The notes: generated by a model not told the origin, from the sequence alone. DNA of 5,515 bases from JALSRY01 sp964428275 (GCA_964428275.1 CAYRXN010000148.1:1-5515); one strand, 5' to 3'. Positions 1 through 4,608 are shown, numbered from the stretch's first letter. Program-made: numbers and translations.

Positions 1-1043
1 GAGATCGCGATGATGGTCGTCTCGTCCTCGATGATCGGGTTGCGATAGCGGAACTCGCTGGCGTACTCGGTTTCGCAGGGGATGCGGGCCAGTTCCTCGA
101 TCAGGTATTCCCCGAGCAGGCAGGCGTGCCAGGCCGTGCCGCACGCCGTCAGGATGATGCGCTTGCTGCGGATCAGCTCGCGCGCCACCGACGAGAGCCC
201 GCCGAGCACGACCCGGTCTTCGTCCAGGTCGATCCGCCCGCGCATGCAGTTGCGCAGCGCCTCGGGCTGCTCGAAGATCTCCTTGGCCATGAAGTGCTTG
301 TGGCCGCCCAGTTCGAGCTGTTCGAGCGTCCACTCGATTTCCTCGACCTCCTTCGAGACCGGGGCGGCGTCGAGCGTCGTCGTGCGGAACCCGTCGCGCC
401 GCACCGCCGCCATCTCGTTGTCCGAGAGGTAGATCACGCGCGGCGTGTGCTGGACGATCGCCGCCGCGTCGGAGGCGATGAGGTACTCCTTTTCGCCGAT
501 GCCGATGATCAGCGGGCTGCCCCGGCGGGCGGCGACGATCAACCCCGGCTCGTCGGCGTGGACGACGGCGATCCCGAACGTGCCGCGCACCTCGTGCAGT
601 GCCTTGCGGACCGCGTCTTCGAGCGACCCGTCGTAGAAGTGGCCGATCAGCTTGGCGAGCACCTCCGTGTCCGTATCGCTTTCCAGCGTGATCTGCTGCT
701 CCTGGAGATACTGCTTGAGGACGCGGAAGTTCTCGATGATGCCGTTGTGCACCAGGGCGAGCCGGCCGCTGGCGTCGCGGTGCGGGTGGGCGTTGTTCTC
801 GGTCGGTGCCCCGTGCGTGGCCCAGCGCGTGTGGGCCATGCCGACGCTCGCGCCTTCGAGCCGGGCGTCGAGCTTGGCCTCCAGCGCCGCGATCCGGCCC
901 GCCGCCCGGCGGACGATCAGCTCGCCGTCACGAACGACGACCACGCCCGCCGAGTCGTACCCCCGATAATCGAGACGCTTGAGTCCCTCGATGAGGATGG
1001 GGCACACGTCACGTTCGCCGATGTACGCCACGATTCCACACAT
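1..1043 (-). CDS. glmS: Glutamine--fructose-6-phosphate aminotransferase (isomerizing), N-terminal part, cut by window edge
   Basis: Converts fructose-6-phosphate plus glutamine to glucosamine-6-phosphate and glutamate in the cytoplasm, the first committed step towards UDP-GlcNAc for peptidoglycan and other envelope sugars. Translation on the minus strand from the ATG at 1043 opens MCGIVAYIG, so the catalytic Cys2 becomes N-terminal after Met removal, as in class II glutamine amidotransferases. Further glutaminase hallmarks follow: RLDYRGYDSAG (23-33), HTRWATHG (71-78), NAHPH (84-88), HNGIIEN (99-105) and SDTDTEV near 120. The SIS isomerase domain begins near the cut end with an ACGT motif followed by EYASEFRYRNP. 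About 347 codons are visible of roughly 610 in the family; the 3' part lies beyond position 1. A Shine-Dalgarno AGGAA sits 8 bases before the ATG, inside a longer purine run (1052-1060), and fixes the start. The gene is divergent from the hpt gene. No glmS ribozyme core is visible in its leader. Confidence 0.97.
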   Translation of the reverse strand, partial: MCGIVAYIGERDVCPILIEGLKRLDYRGYDSAGVVVVRDGELIVRRAAGRIAALEAKLDARLEGASVGMAHTRWATHGAPTENNAHPHRDASGRLALVHNGIIENFRVLKQYLQEQQITLESDTDTEVLAKLIGHFYDGSLEDAVRKALHEVRGTFGIAVVHADEPGLIVAARRGSPLIIGIGEKEYLIASDAAAIVQHTPRVIYLSDNEMAAVRRDGFRTTTLDAAPVSKEVEEIEWTLEQLELGGHKHFMAKEIFEQPEALRNCMRGRIDLDEDRVVLGGLSSVARELIRSKRIILTACGTAWHACLLGEYLIEELARIPCETEYASEFRYRNPIIEDETTIIAI

Positions 1044-1426
1044 AGATCCCGTTCCTTCCTTGCTACCCGTCCAATCGACAGGGAGACGGTCGTGAGGTGA
1101 ATCTTAACGGCATTACGTTCGCCGCGGGAACCGGTTCGCCGGCGTGAACGGACGGGCGAAGCGAATCAGAAGTGCCGGACGGACGGGGCCCACCCGGCGC
1201 GCTCGGCCCCCCCGGCACCGGTTTCGAACGAGCGCAGACCGGATGAGCGATTATCGGAAGTCTCTCATTTGCGCGGCTTTTCCGCGCTTTGTTCGAATGG
1301 GCCACCCATTTGGCCGATCAACCCTGTGGGACAAACGCCGCGATCCGCGCGGCGGCCCACCGGTTCGGGGCAAGAGGGCGAGCCCGGCCGGCGTCTTACG
1401 CATTGTCACTGTCAAGAGGTGTGCTC
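1044..1426. other. Divergent intergenic region between glmS and the Hpt gene
   Basis: This stretch of about 380 bases has no convincing gene. It must hold the promoters of glmS (leftward) and the Hpt gene (rightward), but I find no pair of -35/-10 boxes I would defend; minus-strand GATAAT (1250-1255) and TAAGAT near 1100-1105 lack a good -35. It contains an inverted repeat in the glmS leader: CGTTC-GCCG (1116-1124) against CGGC-gt-GAACG (1140-1150), enclosing the 10-base palindrome GAACCGGTTC (1128-1137). It also contains a C7 run near 1206-1212 and a terminator-like hairpin at 1271-1293. The open frame running through 1289-1426 into the Hpt gene lacks a Shine-Dalgarno at its ATG and does not look like protein of that family. 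Confidence 0.6.
1271..1293 (+). terminator. Terminator-like hairpin upstream of the Hpt gene
   Basis: GCGCGG (1271-1276) pairs perfectly with CCGCGC (1282-1287) around the loop CTTTT, and TTTGTT follows directly. The shape is that of an intrinsic terminator reading rightward, but no plus-strand gene lies upstream of it in the window. It could block spurious transcription from the glmS promoter region, act as a leader attenuator for the Hpt gene, or be chance. The T-run is short and interrupted. Confidence 0.35.
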
Positions 1427-1768
1427 GTGACCGACGCCAACAACAACGCCGTTCCCGAAAAGATCGTTTCCGACCTGCTCGCCGACGACCCGGACATGTA
1501 CGACCTCGTGCAGGAGTTCGTCGACGGGCTCGGCAGCCGCATCGACGAATTCAAACAGGCTTACGACCAGTCCAACTGGGATCAGCTCGCGACGCTGGCC
1601 CACCAGCTCAAGGGCGCCGGCGGCTCCTACGGCTACCCCGACCTCAGCTCGCTCGGTGCCACGATGGAACAGGCGTTCCGCAACCACAGCGCCGACCAGT
1701 TCTCGACCTGGCTGAGCCGGCTCGACGGGCTGATCCAGGCCGCGCGCGCCGGCCTGGGCGACGGATAA
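1427..1768 (+). CDS. Stand-alone histidine phosphotransfer (Hpt) domain protein
   Basis: A 113-residue cytoplasmic protein made almost entirely of one Hpt domain, the four-helix module that shuttles phosphoryl groups between the receiver domains of hybrid histidine kinases and response regulators. The core motif is LAHQLKGAGGSYGYPDLSSLG; His59 within AHQLKG is the expected phosphoacceptor, followed by the usual small/Gly residues and a conserved hydrophobic pattern. The N-terminal half (DLLADDPDMYDLVQEFVDGL) matches the first helix of the family. I chose GTG at 1427 because AAGAGGT (1414-1420) lies 6 bases upstream. GTG at 1421 abuts that Shine-Dalgarno, and the in-frame ATG at 1289 would add a 46-residue unconserved extension with no ribosome site. 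The partner kinase and regulator are not in the window. The gene is monocistronic: a strong terminator starts 60 bases after the stop codon. Confidence 0.9.
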   Translation: MTDANNNAVPEKIVSDLLADDPDMYDLVQEFVDGLGSRIDEFKQAYDQSNWDQLATLAHQLKGAGGSYGYPDLSSLGATMEQAFRNHSADQFSTWLSRLDGLIQAARAGLGDG

Positions 1769-1827
1769 CGGCGGCGCCGCGGTCCCGCGCCGTCTCACAA
1801 ACGAACCGACTCCATTACCCTGTAAGG

Positions 1828-1862
1828 CGACGTTCCCGCACGGCGGCGGGAACGTCGTTTTT
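1828..1862 (+). terminator. Rho-independent terminator of the Hpt gene
   Basis: A perfect 12-bp stem, CGACGTTCCCGC (1828-1839) against GCGGGAACGTCG (1846-1857), encloses a 6-base loop (ACGGCG) and is followed directly by five T residues (1858-1862). It starts 60 bases after the Hpt stop codon and separates that gene from the kinase-like gene downstream. Confidence 0.92.
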
Positions 1863-1965
1863 GCGCCCCGCCCACGCGCCCGCGGCACGCCACTGTTGCT
1901 GCGTGGTGCCCGGTGACGCCGACGTTTTGCTCGGGCGCTGCACCCGCGAGAACGATCGCCCCAGC

Positions 1966-1971
1966 TATAAT
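1966..1971 (+). promoter_or_regulatory. Perfect TATAAT -10 box overlapping the first ATG of the kinase-like gene
   Basis: The consensus sigma-70 hexamer TATAAT lies at 1966-1971 and shares its last two bases with the ATG at 1970. No recognisable -35 hexamer sits 16-19 bases upstream (the 17-base position reads CCCGCG). If it is used, transcription would begin at about 1977-1979, right at the second in-frame ATG (1979), giving a leaderless or near-leaderless mRNA. The absence of a Shine-Dalgarno before any of the three candidate ATGs fits this reading. Confidence 0.5.
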
Positions 1972-2773
1972 GCGCCGCATGGACCGCATGGCCAGAAAGC
2001 GATCGTCGCCGCGCCACGCTTGGCTCTATGCCCTGACCGAGGCCGAGCTGCCTGCCCGCGTGACCTGCAACGGCCAGGTGTACGAACACGTCCGCACGTT
2101 CAAACACGACTTCTTCGCGGCGACCGGGCTCTACCGCGGCCCCGACGGGCTCGCGGTGCTCAAGCTGGGCCGCCAGCAGGATTGCGCGACGATCCCCCTC
2201 GACTGGCTCGGACGCTGGCTCACGCGGCGCGAGGTGCGACTCTACCGCATGCTTCAGGACCTGTCCGGCGTGCCCCGGCTGATCGGAATGGTGGGGTCGG
2301 CGGGATTTCTGCACGCCTATGTCCCCGGCCGCCCGCTGGGGCGCGAGGACCGCGTCTCCGATGACTTCTTCGACGAGCTGATGGAGATGCTCGAAACGAT
2401 TTGGCGGCGCGACATCGCCTACGTCGATCTGAACAAACGCCAGAACATCCTGCTCGGCGACGACGGGCGGCCTTACCTGATCGATTTCCAGATTTCGCTC
2501 TACCTGCCGGCGCGCGGCTGGCGCCGACTGACGCCGGTGCGCTGGCTGCTGCGTCGTTTCCAGCAGGCCGACCGCTATCACACGCTCAAGCACAAACGCC
2601 GCCTGCGGCCCGACCAGCTCACGTCCGACGAGCGCCGGGTGGTCGAGCGGCTGAGTATCTGGATTCGCCTCCACCGCTGGCTGACCCGCCCGCTGACCAA
2701 TCTGCGCCGCCGCACGCTCAAGCGACTGAGTCGGTCGGAGACGACCGAAGTGGCCGGCTCGTCAGCGAAGTGA
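1970..2773 (+). CDS. Small protein-kinase-fold protein (RIO/lipopolysaccharide-kinase-like)
   Basis: A protein of up to 267 residues with the skeleton of an atypical protein kinase. The N-lobe has VLKLGR with candidate ATP-anchoring Lys65, and RREVRLYRML with Glu88 as the likely alpha-C partner. A hinge-like stretch (FLHAYVPGRPL) follows near 113-123. The catalytic loop is YVDLNKRQNILL (Asp153, Asn159), and the metal-binding motif is LIDFQ (Asp172), with DFQ in place of DFG. The C-terminal 60 residues are very rich in Arg/Lys and Trp and could bind a membrane surface or nucleic acid. There is no signal peptide or membrane segment, so it is probably cytoplasmic. The phosphoacceptor may be a protein, a lipid-linked sugar or a small molecule; the sequence does not decide. 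The start is uncertain: ATGs at 1970, 1979 and 1988 are in frame and none has a ribosome site; if the overlapping TATAAT is the promoter, 1979 or 1988 is real. The gene is flanked by an upstream terminator and a downstream C-rich tract. Confidence 0.8.
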   Translation: MRRMDRMARKRSSPRHAWLYALTEAELPARVTCNGQVYEHVRTFKHDFFAATGLYRGPDGLAVLKLGRQQDCATIPLDWLGRWLTRREVRLYRMLQDLSGVPRLIGMVGSAGFLHAYVPGRPLGREDRVSDDFFDELMEMLETIWRRDIAYVDLNKRQNILLGDDGRPYLIDFQISLYLPARGWRRLTPVRWLLRRFQQADRYHTLKHKRRLRPDQLTSDERRVVERLSIWIRLHRWLTRPLTNLRRRTLKRLSRSETTEVAGSSAK

Positions 2774-2788
2774 CCGTGCCGGCGCCCG

Positions 2789-2823
2789 CCTCCCCGCCTC
2801 CCCCCCTCCCCTCCTCTCCCGCC
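2789..2823 (+). other. C-rich, G-poor tract after the kinase-like gene, possible Rho-loading (rut) site
   Basis: Starting about 16 bases after the kinase stop codon, the plus strand is almost pure pyrimidine: 2797-2820 contains only C and T, and 2789-2823 only two G residues. As RNA this would be unstructured and C-rich, the property that Rho recognises. No intrinsic terminator is present between the kinase-like and phosphatase genes, so Rho-dependent termination would explain how the first transcript ends. A simple low-complexity tract without function is the alternative. Confidence 0.35.
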
Positions 2824-2867
2824 ATATGAAAAAGCTGTCATGATGCCGCGGGACACCTTCCGGCCGG

Positions 2868-2873
2868 TATAAT
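2868..2873 (+). promoter_or_regulatory. TATAAT -10 box for the lipoprotein phosphatase gene
   Basis: A perfect TATAAT at 2868-2873 predicts a start near 2880 and a leader of about 105 bases before the phosphatase ATG. As at 1966, no -35 hexamer is recognisable at the usual spacing, so the promoter may depend on an activator or on sequence I do not recognise. The flanks of the two boxes are similar: each is followed within 9 bases by GCAT. Confidence 0.55.
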
Positions 2874-2885
2874 CCGGCATTCTGC

Positions 2886-2958
2886 GTCGCCGCGCCGTGG
2901 CGCCGGCGACATCCGTTGGGCCGACGGATTGGCGCGGTCCCGGGCCGTCGCCGCCCGG
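2886..2958 (+). other. Structured GC-rich leader of the phosphatase gene (three tandem hairpins)
   Basis: Between the predicted start (~2880) and the ribosome site there are three successive stems. GTCGCC (2886-2891) pairs with GGCGAC (2905-2910) with an inner GCGCC/GGCGC extension. TCCGT (2912-2916) pairs with ACGGA (2924-2928). CCGGG (2940-2944) pairs with CCCGG (2954-2958). The following 26 bases around the Shine-Dalgarno are A-rich and open. No known riboswitch motif was recognised and no T-run follows any stem, so if the leader regulates, it would act on stability or translation. High GC alone makes such stems common. Confidence 0.35.
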
Positions 2959-2984
2959 ATCGCCACCGAAACAAGGAAAACCGA

Positions 2985-3581
2985 ATGCGAAACCGACTTC
3001 GACTCGCCGGCGCGGTGCTGGCGCCTTTGGCGGCCGTCACACTGGCCGGCTGCGGGCTGGGTGTGTACGACGGGTTTGGGCCGTTGCGTCCGACCGATAA
3101 TTTCCACACGATCGAGCCCGGGGAAGCGTATCGCTCCGCCCAGCTCGACGCCCAAACGCTCAAACTGGTGGTCGAGGTGTACGGCATCGCCACGGTCATC
3201 AACCTGCGCGGCGACAACACGGGCGAGAACTGGTACGACAACGAGAAGGCCGCCCTGGACGAGCTGGGCGTGACGCTGGTGGACGTTCGGATGAGCGCTC
3301 ACGAACTTCCGCCGCGGGCCGAGCTGCTCAAGCTCTACGACGCGTTCCAGAGCGCCCGGGGGCCGATCCTGATCCACTGCAAGGGCGGCGCCGATCGTAC
3401 CGGGGCCGCCTCGGCGATCTGGCGCATGATGATGCTCGGCGAAAGCCGCGAAACGGCCGCCGCCCGCGAGCTCAGCCCGCTGTTTGGTCACTTCCAGGCC
3501 TTCACGCCGGAGATGGACGAACTGGTCGCGATGTTTCAACCCGACCGCGACTGGATTCTGCACGACTATCCCGTCAACTGA
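2985..3581 (+). CDS. Lipoprotein with TpbA-like dual-specificity/tyrosine phosphatase domain
   Basis: A 198-residue exported phosphatase. Residues 1-23 form a lipoprotein signal peptide (basic start MRNRLR, hydrophobic core, lipobox LAGC with Cys23), so the mature enzyme should be lipid-anchored outside the cytoplasmic membrane. The rest matches the cysteine-phosphatase fold: FHTIEPGEAYRSAQ (40-53), VINLRG (71-76), a stretch after VDVRMSA (99-105) that may provide the general acid, and the P-loop HCKGGADRTG (131-140) with nucleophile Cys132 and phosphate-binding Arg138, satisfying HCx5R. The YRSAQ...NLR...HCKxGxDRTG pattern is that of TpbA-like periplasmic phosphatases, which act on phosphotyrosine/serine of envelope or signalling proteins; the substrate here is unknown. 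The ATG at 2985 is preceded by AAGGAA (2973-2978) at 6-base spacing, and the lipoprotein signal begins exactly there, so the upstream in-frame ATG at 2916 is rejected. No intrinsic terminator follows in the plus direction. Confidence 0.93.
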   Translation: MRNRLRLAGAVLAPLAAVTLAGCGLGVYDGFGPLRPTDNFHTIEPGEAYRSAQLDAQTLKLVVEVYGIATVINLRGDNTGENWYDNEKAALDELGVTLVDVRMSAHELPPRAELLKLYDAFQSARGPILIHCKGGADRTGAASAIWRMMMLGESRETAAARELSPLFGHFQAFTPEMDELVAMFQPDRDWILHDYPVN

Positions 3582-3597
3582 AACGTCGGGGGCGCAT

Positions 3598-3649
3598 AAA
3601 AAAAGCGAACGGGCGTCCGAGGCCATGTGCCACTGGGACCGCCCGTCGC
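3598..3649 (-). terminator. Intrinsic terminator of the minus-strand structured RNA
   Basis: Reading leftward, GCGACGGGCG (3649-3640) pairs with CGCCCGTTCGC (3615-3605) with one bulged base. The loop is about 24 bases and partly self-paired, and the stem is followed by seven T residues (3604-3598). In the plus direction the same stem has no T-run, so this terminates leftward transcription. No minus-strand protein gene ends nearby (the next, at 4069, is over 400 bases away), which argues that it ends a non-coding transcript. Confidence 0.85.
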
Positions 3650-3864
3650 CAAAGTCCGGAGCAACCCCCACCTTTGCCGGCGGGAGTGATTTGCTAAAAC
3701 CCATCTCTCAGGTGGGTGGCCCCTGCCGTTCCCGACCTCACGCTCAATAGGCGTTGCCGACGGGGCTGCGACTACCAGGCCTCCCTGGGTTTAGCGTAAC
3801 GGTTCTAGCAAATGAACCTCCCTTATCGAACAACGCAGGGGTTGATCCATAACCGTCTTCTCAC
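3598..3864 (-). ncRNA. Structured small RNA, 6S-RNA-like rod (candidate)
   Basis: A minus-strand unit of about 267 nt with promoter-like boxes at its start and a hairpin-T7 terminator at its end, containing no plausible protein. Its core, 3848-3658, folds on itself as a 191-nt rod. GGAtCAACCCC (3848-3838) pairs with GGGGTTGcTCC (3668-3658). After an internal loop, GGGAG (3822-3818) pairs with CTCCC (3686-3682), and ATTTGCTA (3813-3806) with TAGCAAAT (3696-3689). Then AAACCC (3792-3787) pairs with GGGTTT (3702-3697) across a 13-nt bulge present only on the 5' side (3805-3793). The 3' strand can instead form its own hairpin ACCCA-9 nt-TGGGT (3717-3699). The apical part has CCCCGT/ACGG-ca-GG and a terminal ACGC-7 nt-GCGT loop (3754-3740). 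Closing stem, one-sided central bubble near nucleotide 44, opposite small hairpin, apical stem and length all match 6S RNA (ssrS), which sequesters housekeeping RNA polymerase. I do not recognise conserved 6S primary sequence, so the class is inferred from shape. SRP RNA, tmRNA and RNase P signatures are absent. Confidence 0.6.
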
Positions 3865-3869
3865 ACCCC

Positions 3870-3898
3870 AGTATAGCTATCGACCGCCCGGATTGCAG
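3870..3898 (-). promoter_or_regulatory. Promoter-like sequence for the structured RNA
   Basis: On the minus strand CTGCAA (3898-3893) and TATACT (3875-3870) are separated by 17 bases. The -10 box matches 5 of 6 consensus positions and the -35 only 3 of 6. The predicted start is at about 3862-3864, some 15 bases before the first stem of the rod. The 8-base palindrome CAGCGCTG (3896-3903) overlaps the -35 element and could be a regulator site or chance. Confidence 0.5.
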
Positions 3899-3921
3899 CG
3901 CTGAATTCCCGCCCGGGACGA

Positions 3922-3945
3922 CGAAACCTCCGAAAGCGGTTTCGG
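3922..3945. repeat. Inverted repeat of unknown role
   Basis: CGAAACC (3922-3928) is matched by GGTTTCG (3938-3944) with a 9-base spacer. An alternative pairing, CCGAAA (3930-3935) with TTTCGG (3940-3945), is mutually exclusive with it. No T-run follows on either strand. It lies just upstream of the small-RNA promoter, between that promoter and the end of the lipoprotein unit. Confidence 0.35.
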
Positions 3946-3975
3946 GTCTGCCGAACCATGCCGGGGGAGAAACGA

Positions 3976-4011
3976 GAGACGCCGGGGTCGTATCGCCCGG
4001 CGCCTCTTGTT
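3976..4011. terminator. GC-rich hairpin downstream of the lipoprotein gene, possible terminator
   Basis: GAGaCGCCGGG (3976-3986) pairs with CCCGGCGcCTC (3996-4006): seven perfect base pairs, one mismatch and three more pairs around a 9-base loop. It starts about 63 bases after the stop codon of the minus-strand lipoprotein gene. Reading leftward, the tail is T-rich but interrupted (TCGTTTCTCC); reading rightward it is TTGTT. It is the only candidate terminator between the lipoprotein gene and the small-RNA promoter. Confidence 0.4.
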
Positions 4012-4068
4012 CGGCAGCAACATGTGGTTGTCGCGGGACGGTGCCCGTGCGTCTTCGCGCGAGCCGGG

Positions 4069-4533
4069 TTAACCGATTACCGCAAACCCGGTCTGGTAAT
4101 CTCCGCCGGCGGTTCCGTCGCCGTCGCCGTCGAGCACATCGCCATCGGTGGACTTGATCGGGTTGTCGCCCGTCCCGAGCAGTTCCAGCGAGAAGAACCC
4201 GTCCGGATCGTAGACGAGCAGGTCCGAGGCGTCATCAACGGTGGTGATGATGATGTCTGTGCCGGTTGATCCGGCGGTAATCGTGATGTCCGCGTTGTTC
4301 GTGGTCTCAGCGACCAGAATCACGTTGTTGCCCGCATCGAGCGTGGACATGTCCACGGGCTTGTTGAACACGACGCGAATCCGGATCTTGCCGTTGGCCA
4401 GATCAAAGTCCTGCGAGGTGGTCTGCAAGGCTGTGGGGAAGGTCACCTGAAACGTGGTCGGGCATCCCCCCAGGACACATGCGGAAAGCCCCACACCGAC
4501 AGCCCACAATCCGCGATGGATACGACGAGACAT
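4069..4533 (-). CDS. Short lipoprotein with one Ig-like (Big_5-type) domain
   Basis: A 154-residue secreted protein. MSRRIHRGL starts a lipoprotein signal peptide with hydrophobic residues 9-21 and lipobox LGGC (Cys24). The mature ~131 residues look like a single bacterial Ig-like domain of the SbsA/Big_5 type: an IRIRVVFNKPVDMSTLDAGN stretch (strand, Asn-Lys-Pro-Val-Asp turn, helix), then alternating hydrophobic strands ending in FFSLELLGTGDN. The last 20 residues contain DGDGDGTAGGDY (135-146), an Asp/Gly-rich and probably calcium-binding motif that is familiar from secreted planctomycete proteins. The role is unknown; adhesion or surface scaffolding is typical for such domains, but only one copy is present and there is no enzyme. 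The ATG at 4533 is chosen because AAAAGGAG lies 6 bases upstream and because it starts the signal peptide; an ATG 63 bases further up would add 21 residues before the signal. Its own promoter is predicted at 4647-4676. Confidence 0.85.
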   Translation of the reverse strand: MSRRIHRGLWAVGVGLSACVLGGCPTTFQVTFPTALQTTSQDFDLANGKIRIRVVFNKPVDMSTLDAGNNVILVAETTNNADITITAGSTGTDIIITTVDDASDLLVYDPDGFFSLELLGTGDNPIKSTDGDVLDGDGDGTAGGDYQTGFAVIG

Positions 4534-4608
4534 GGTCAACTCCTTTTGCCTGTCCGACAGATACGAACCTTCCTGCCCTCCACCGACTCTACACAAGCCG
4601 GTACCGGG

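Noticed and set aside
126..1100. Long plus-strand open frame opposite glmS
   Set aside because: Low-complexity Arg/Asp/Ala-rich translation with no recognisable domain; it is the mirror of a clearly identified glmS on the other strand in GC-rich DNA.
1044..1270. glmS ribozyme in the glmS leader
   Set aside because: The conserved ribozyme core is not visible; only a generic inverted repeat is present.
1289..1426. N-terminal extension of the Hpt protein from the ATG at 1289
   Set aside because: No Shine-Dalgarno, unlike the GTG at 1427; the extra 46 residues are not Hpt-like and overlap a terminator-like hairpin.
1144..2674. Long open frames on both strands overlapping the Hpt and kinase-like genes (plus 1144-2364, minus 1412-2674)
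   Set aside because: They run across intergenic sequence and a strong terminator, have no domain signature, and conflict with two genes that carry intact catalytic motifs.
2826..2843. Mini open frame ATG AAA AAG CTG TCA TGA
   Set aside because: Five codons only, preceded by a pyrimidine tract with no ribosome site and upstream of the predicted transcription start.
3622..3668. Resemblance to riboswitch or RNase P motifs on the plus strand (GTGCCACTGGGA like a cobalamin-switch fragment; AAAGTCCGGAGCAA like RNase P fragments)
   Set aside because: Only isolated short matches; the remaining conserved boxes are missing, there is no suitable downstream gene, and the terminator polarity shows transcription on the other strand.
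2838..3704. Minus-strand open frame opposite the phosphatase and the structured RNA terminator
   Set aside because: It reads through the T7 terminator stem and is antisense to an intact phosphatase; no motif was recognised.
3699..3717. CTGAGA on the minus strand as a TPP riboswitch element
   Set aside because: The second conserved TPP half is absent and no thiamine gene follows.
3658..3848. The rod being SRP RNA or tmRNA, or being transcribed from the plus strand
   Set aside because: No GGAA-type SRP tetraloop region, no tRNA-like ends or tag frame, and no T-run terminator in the plus direction.
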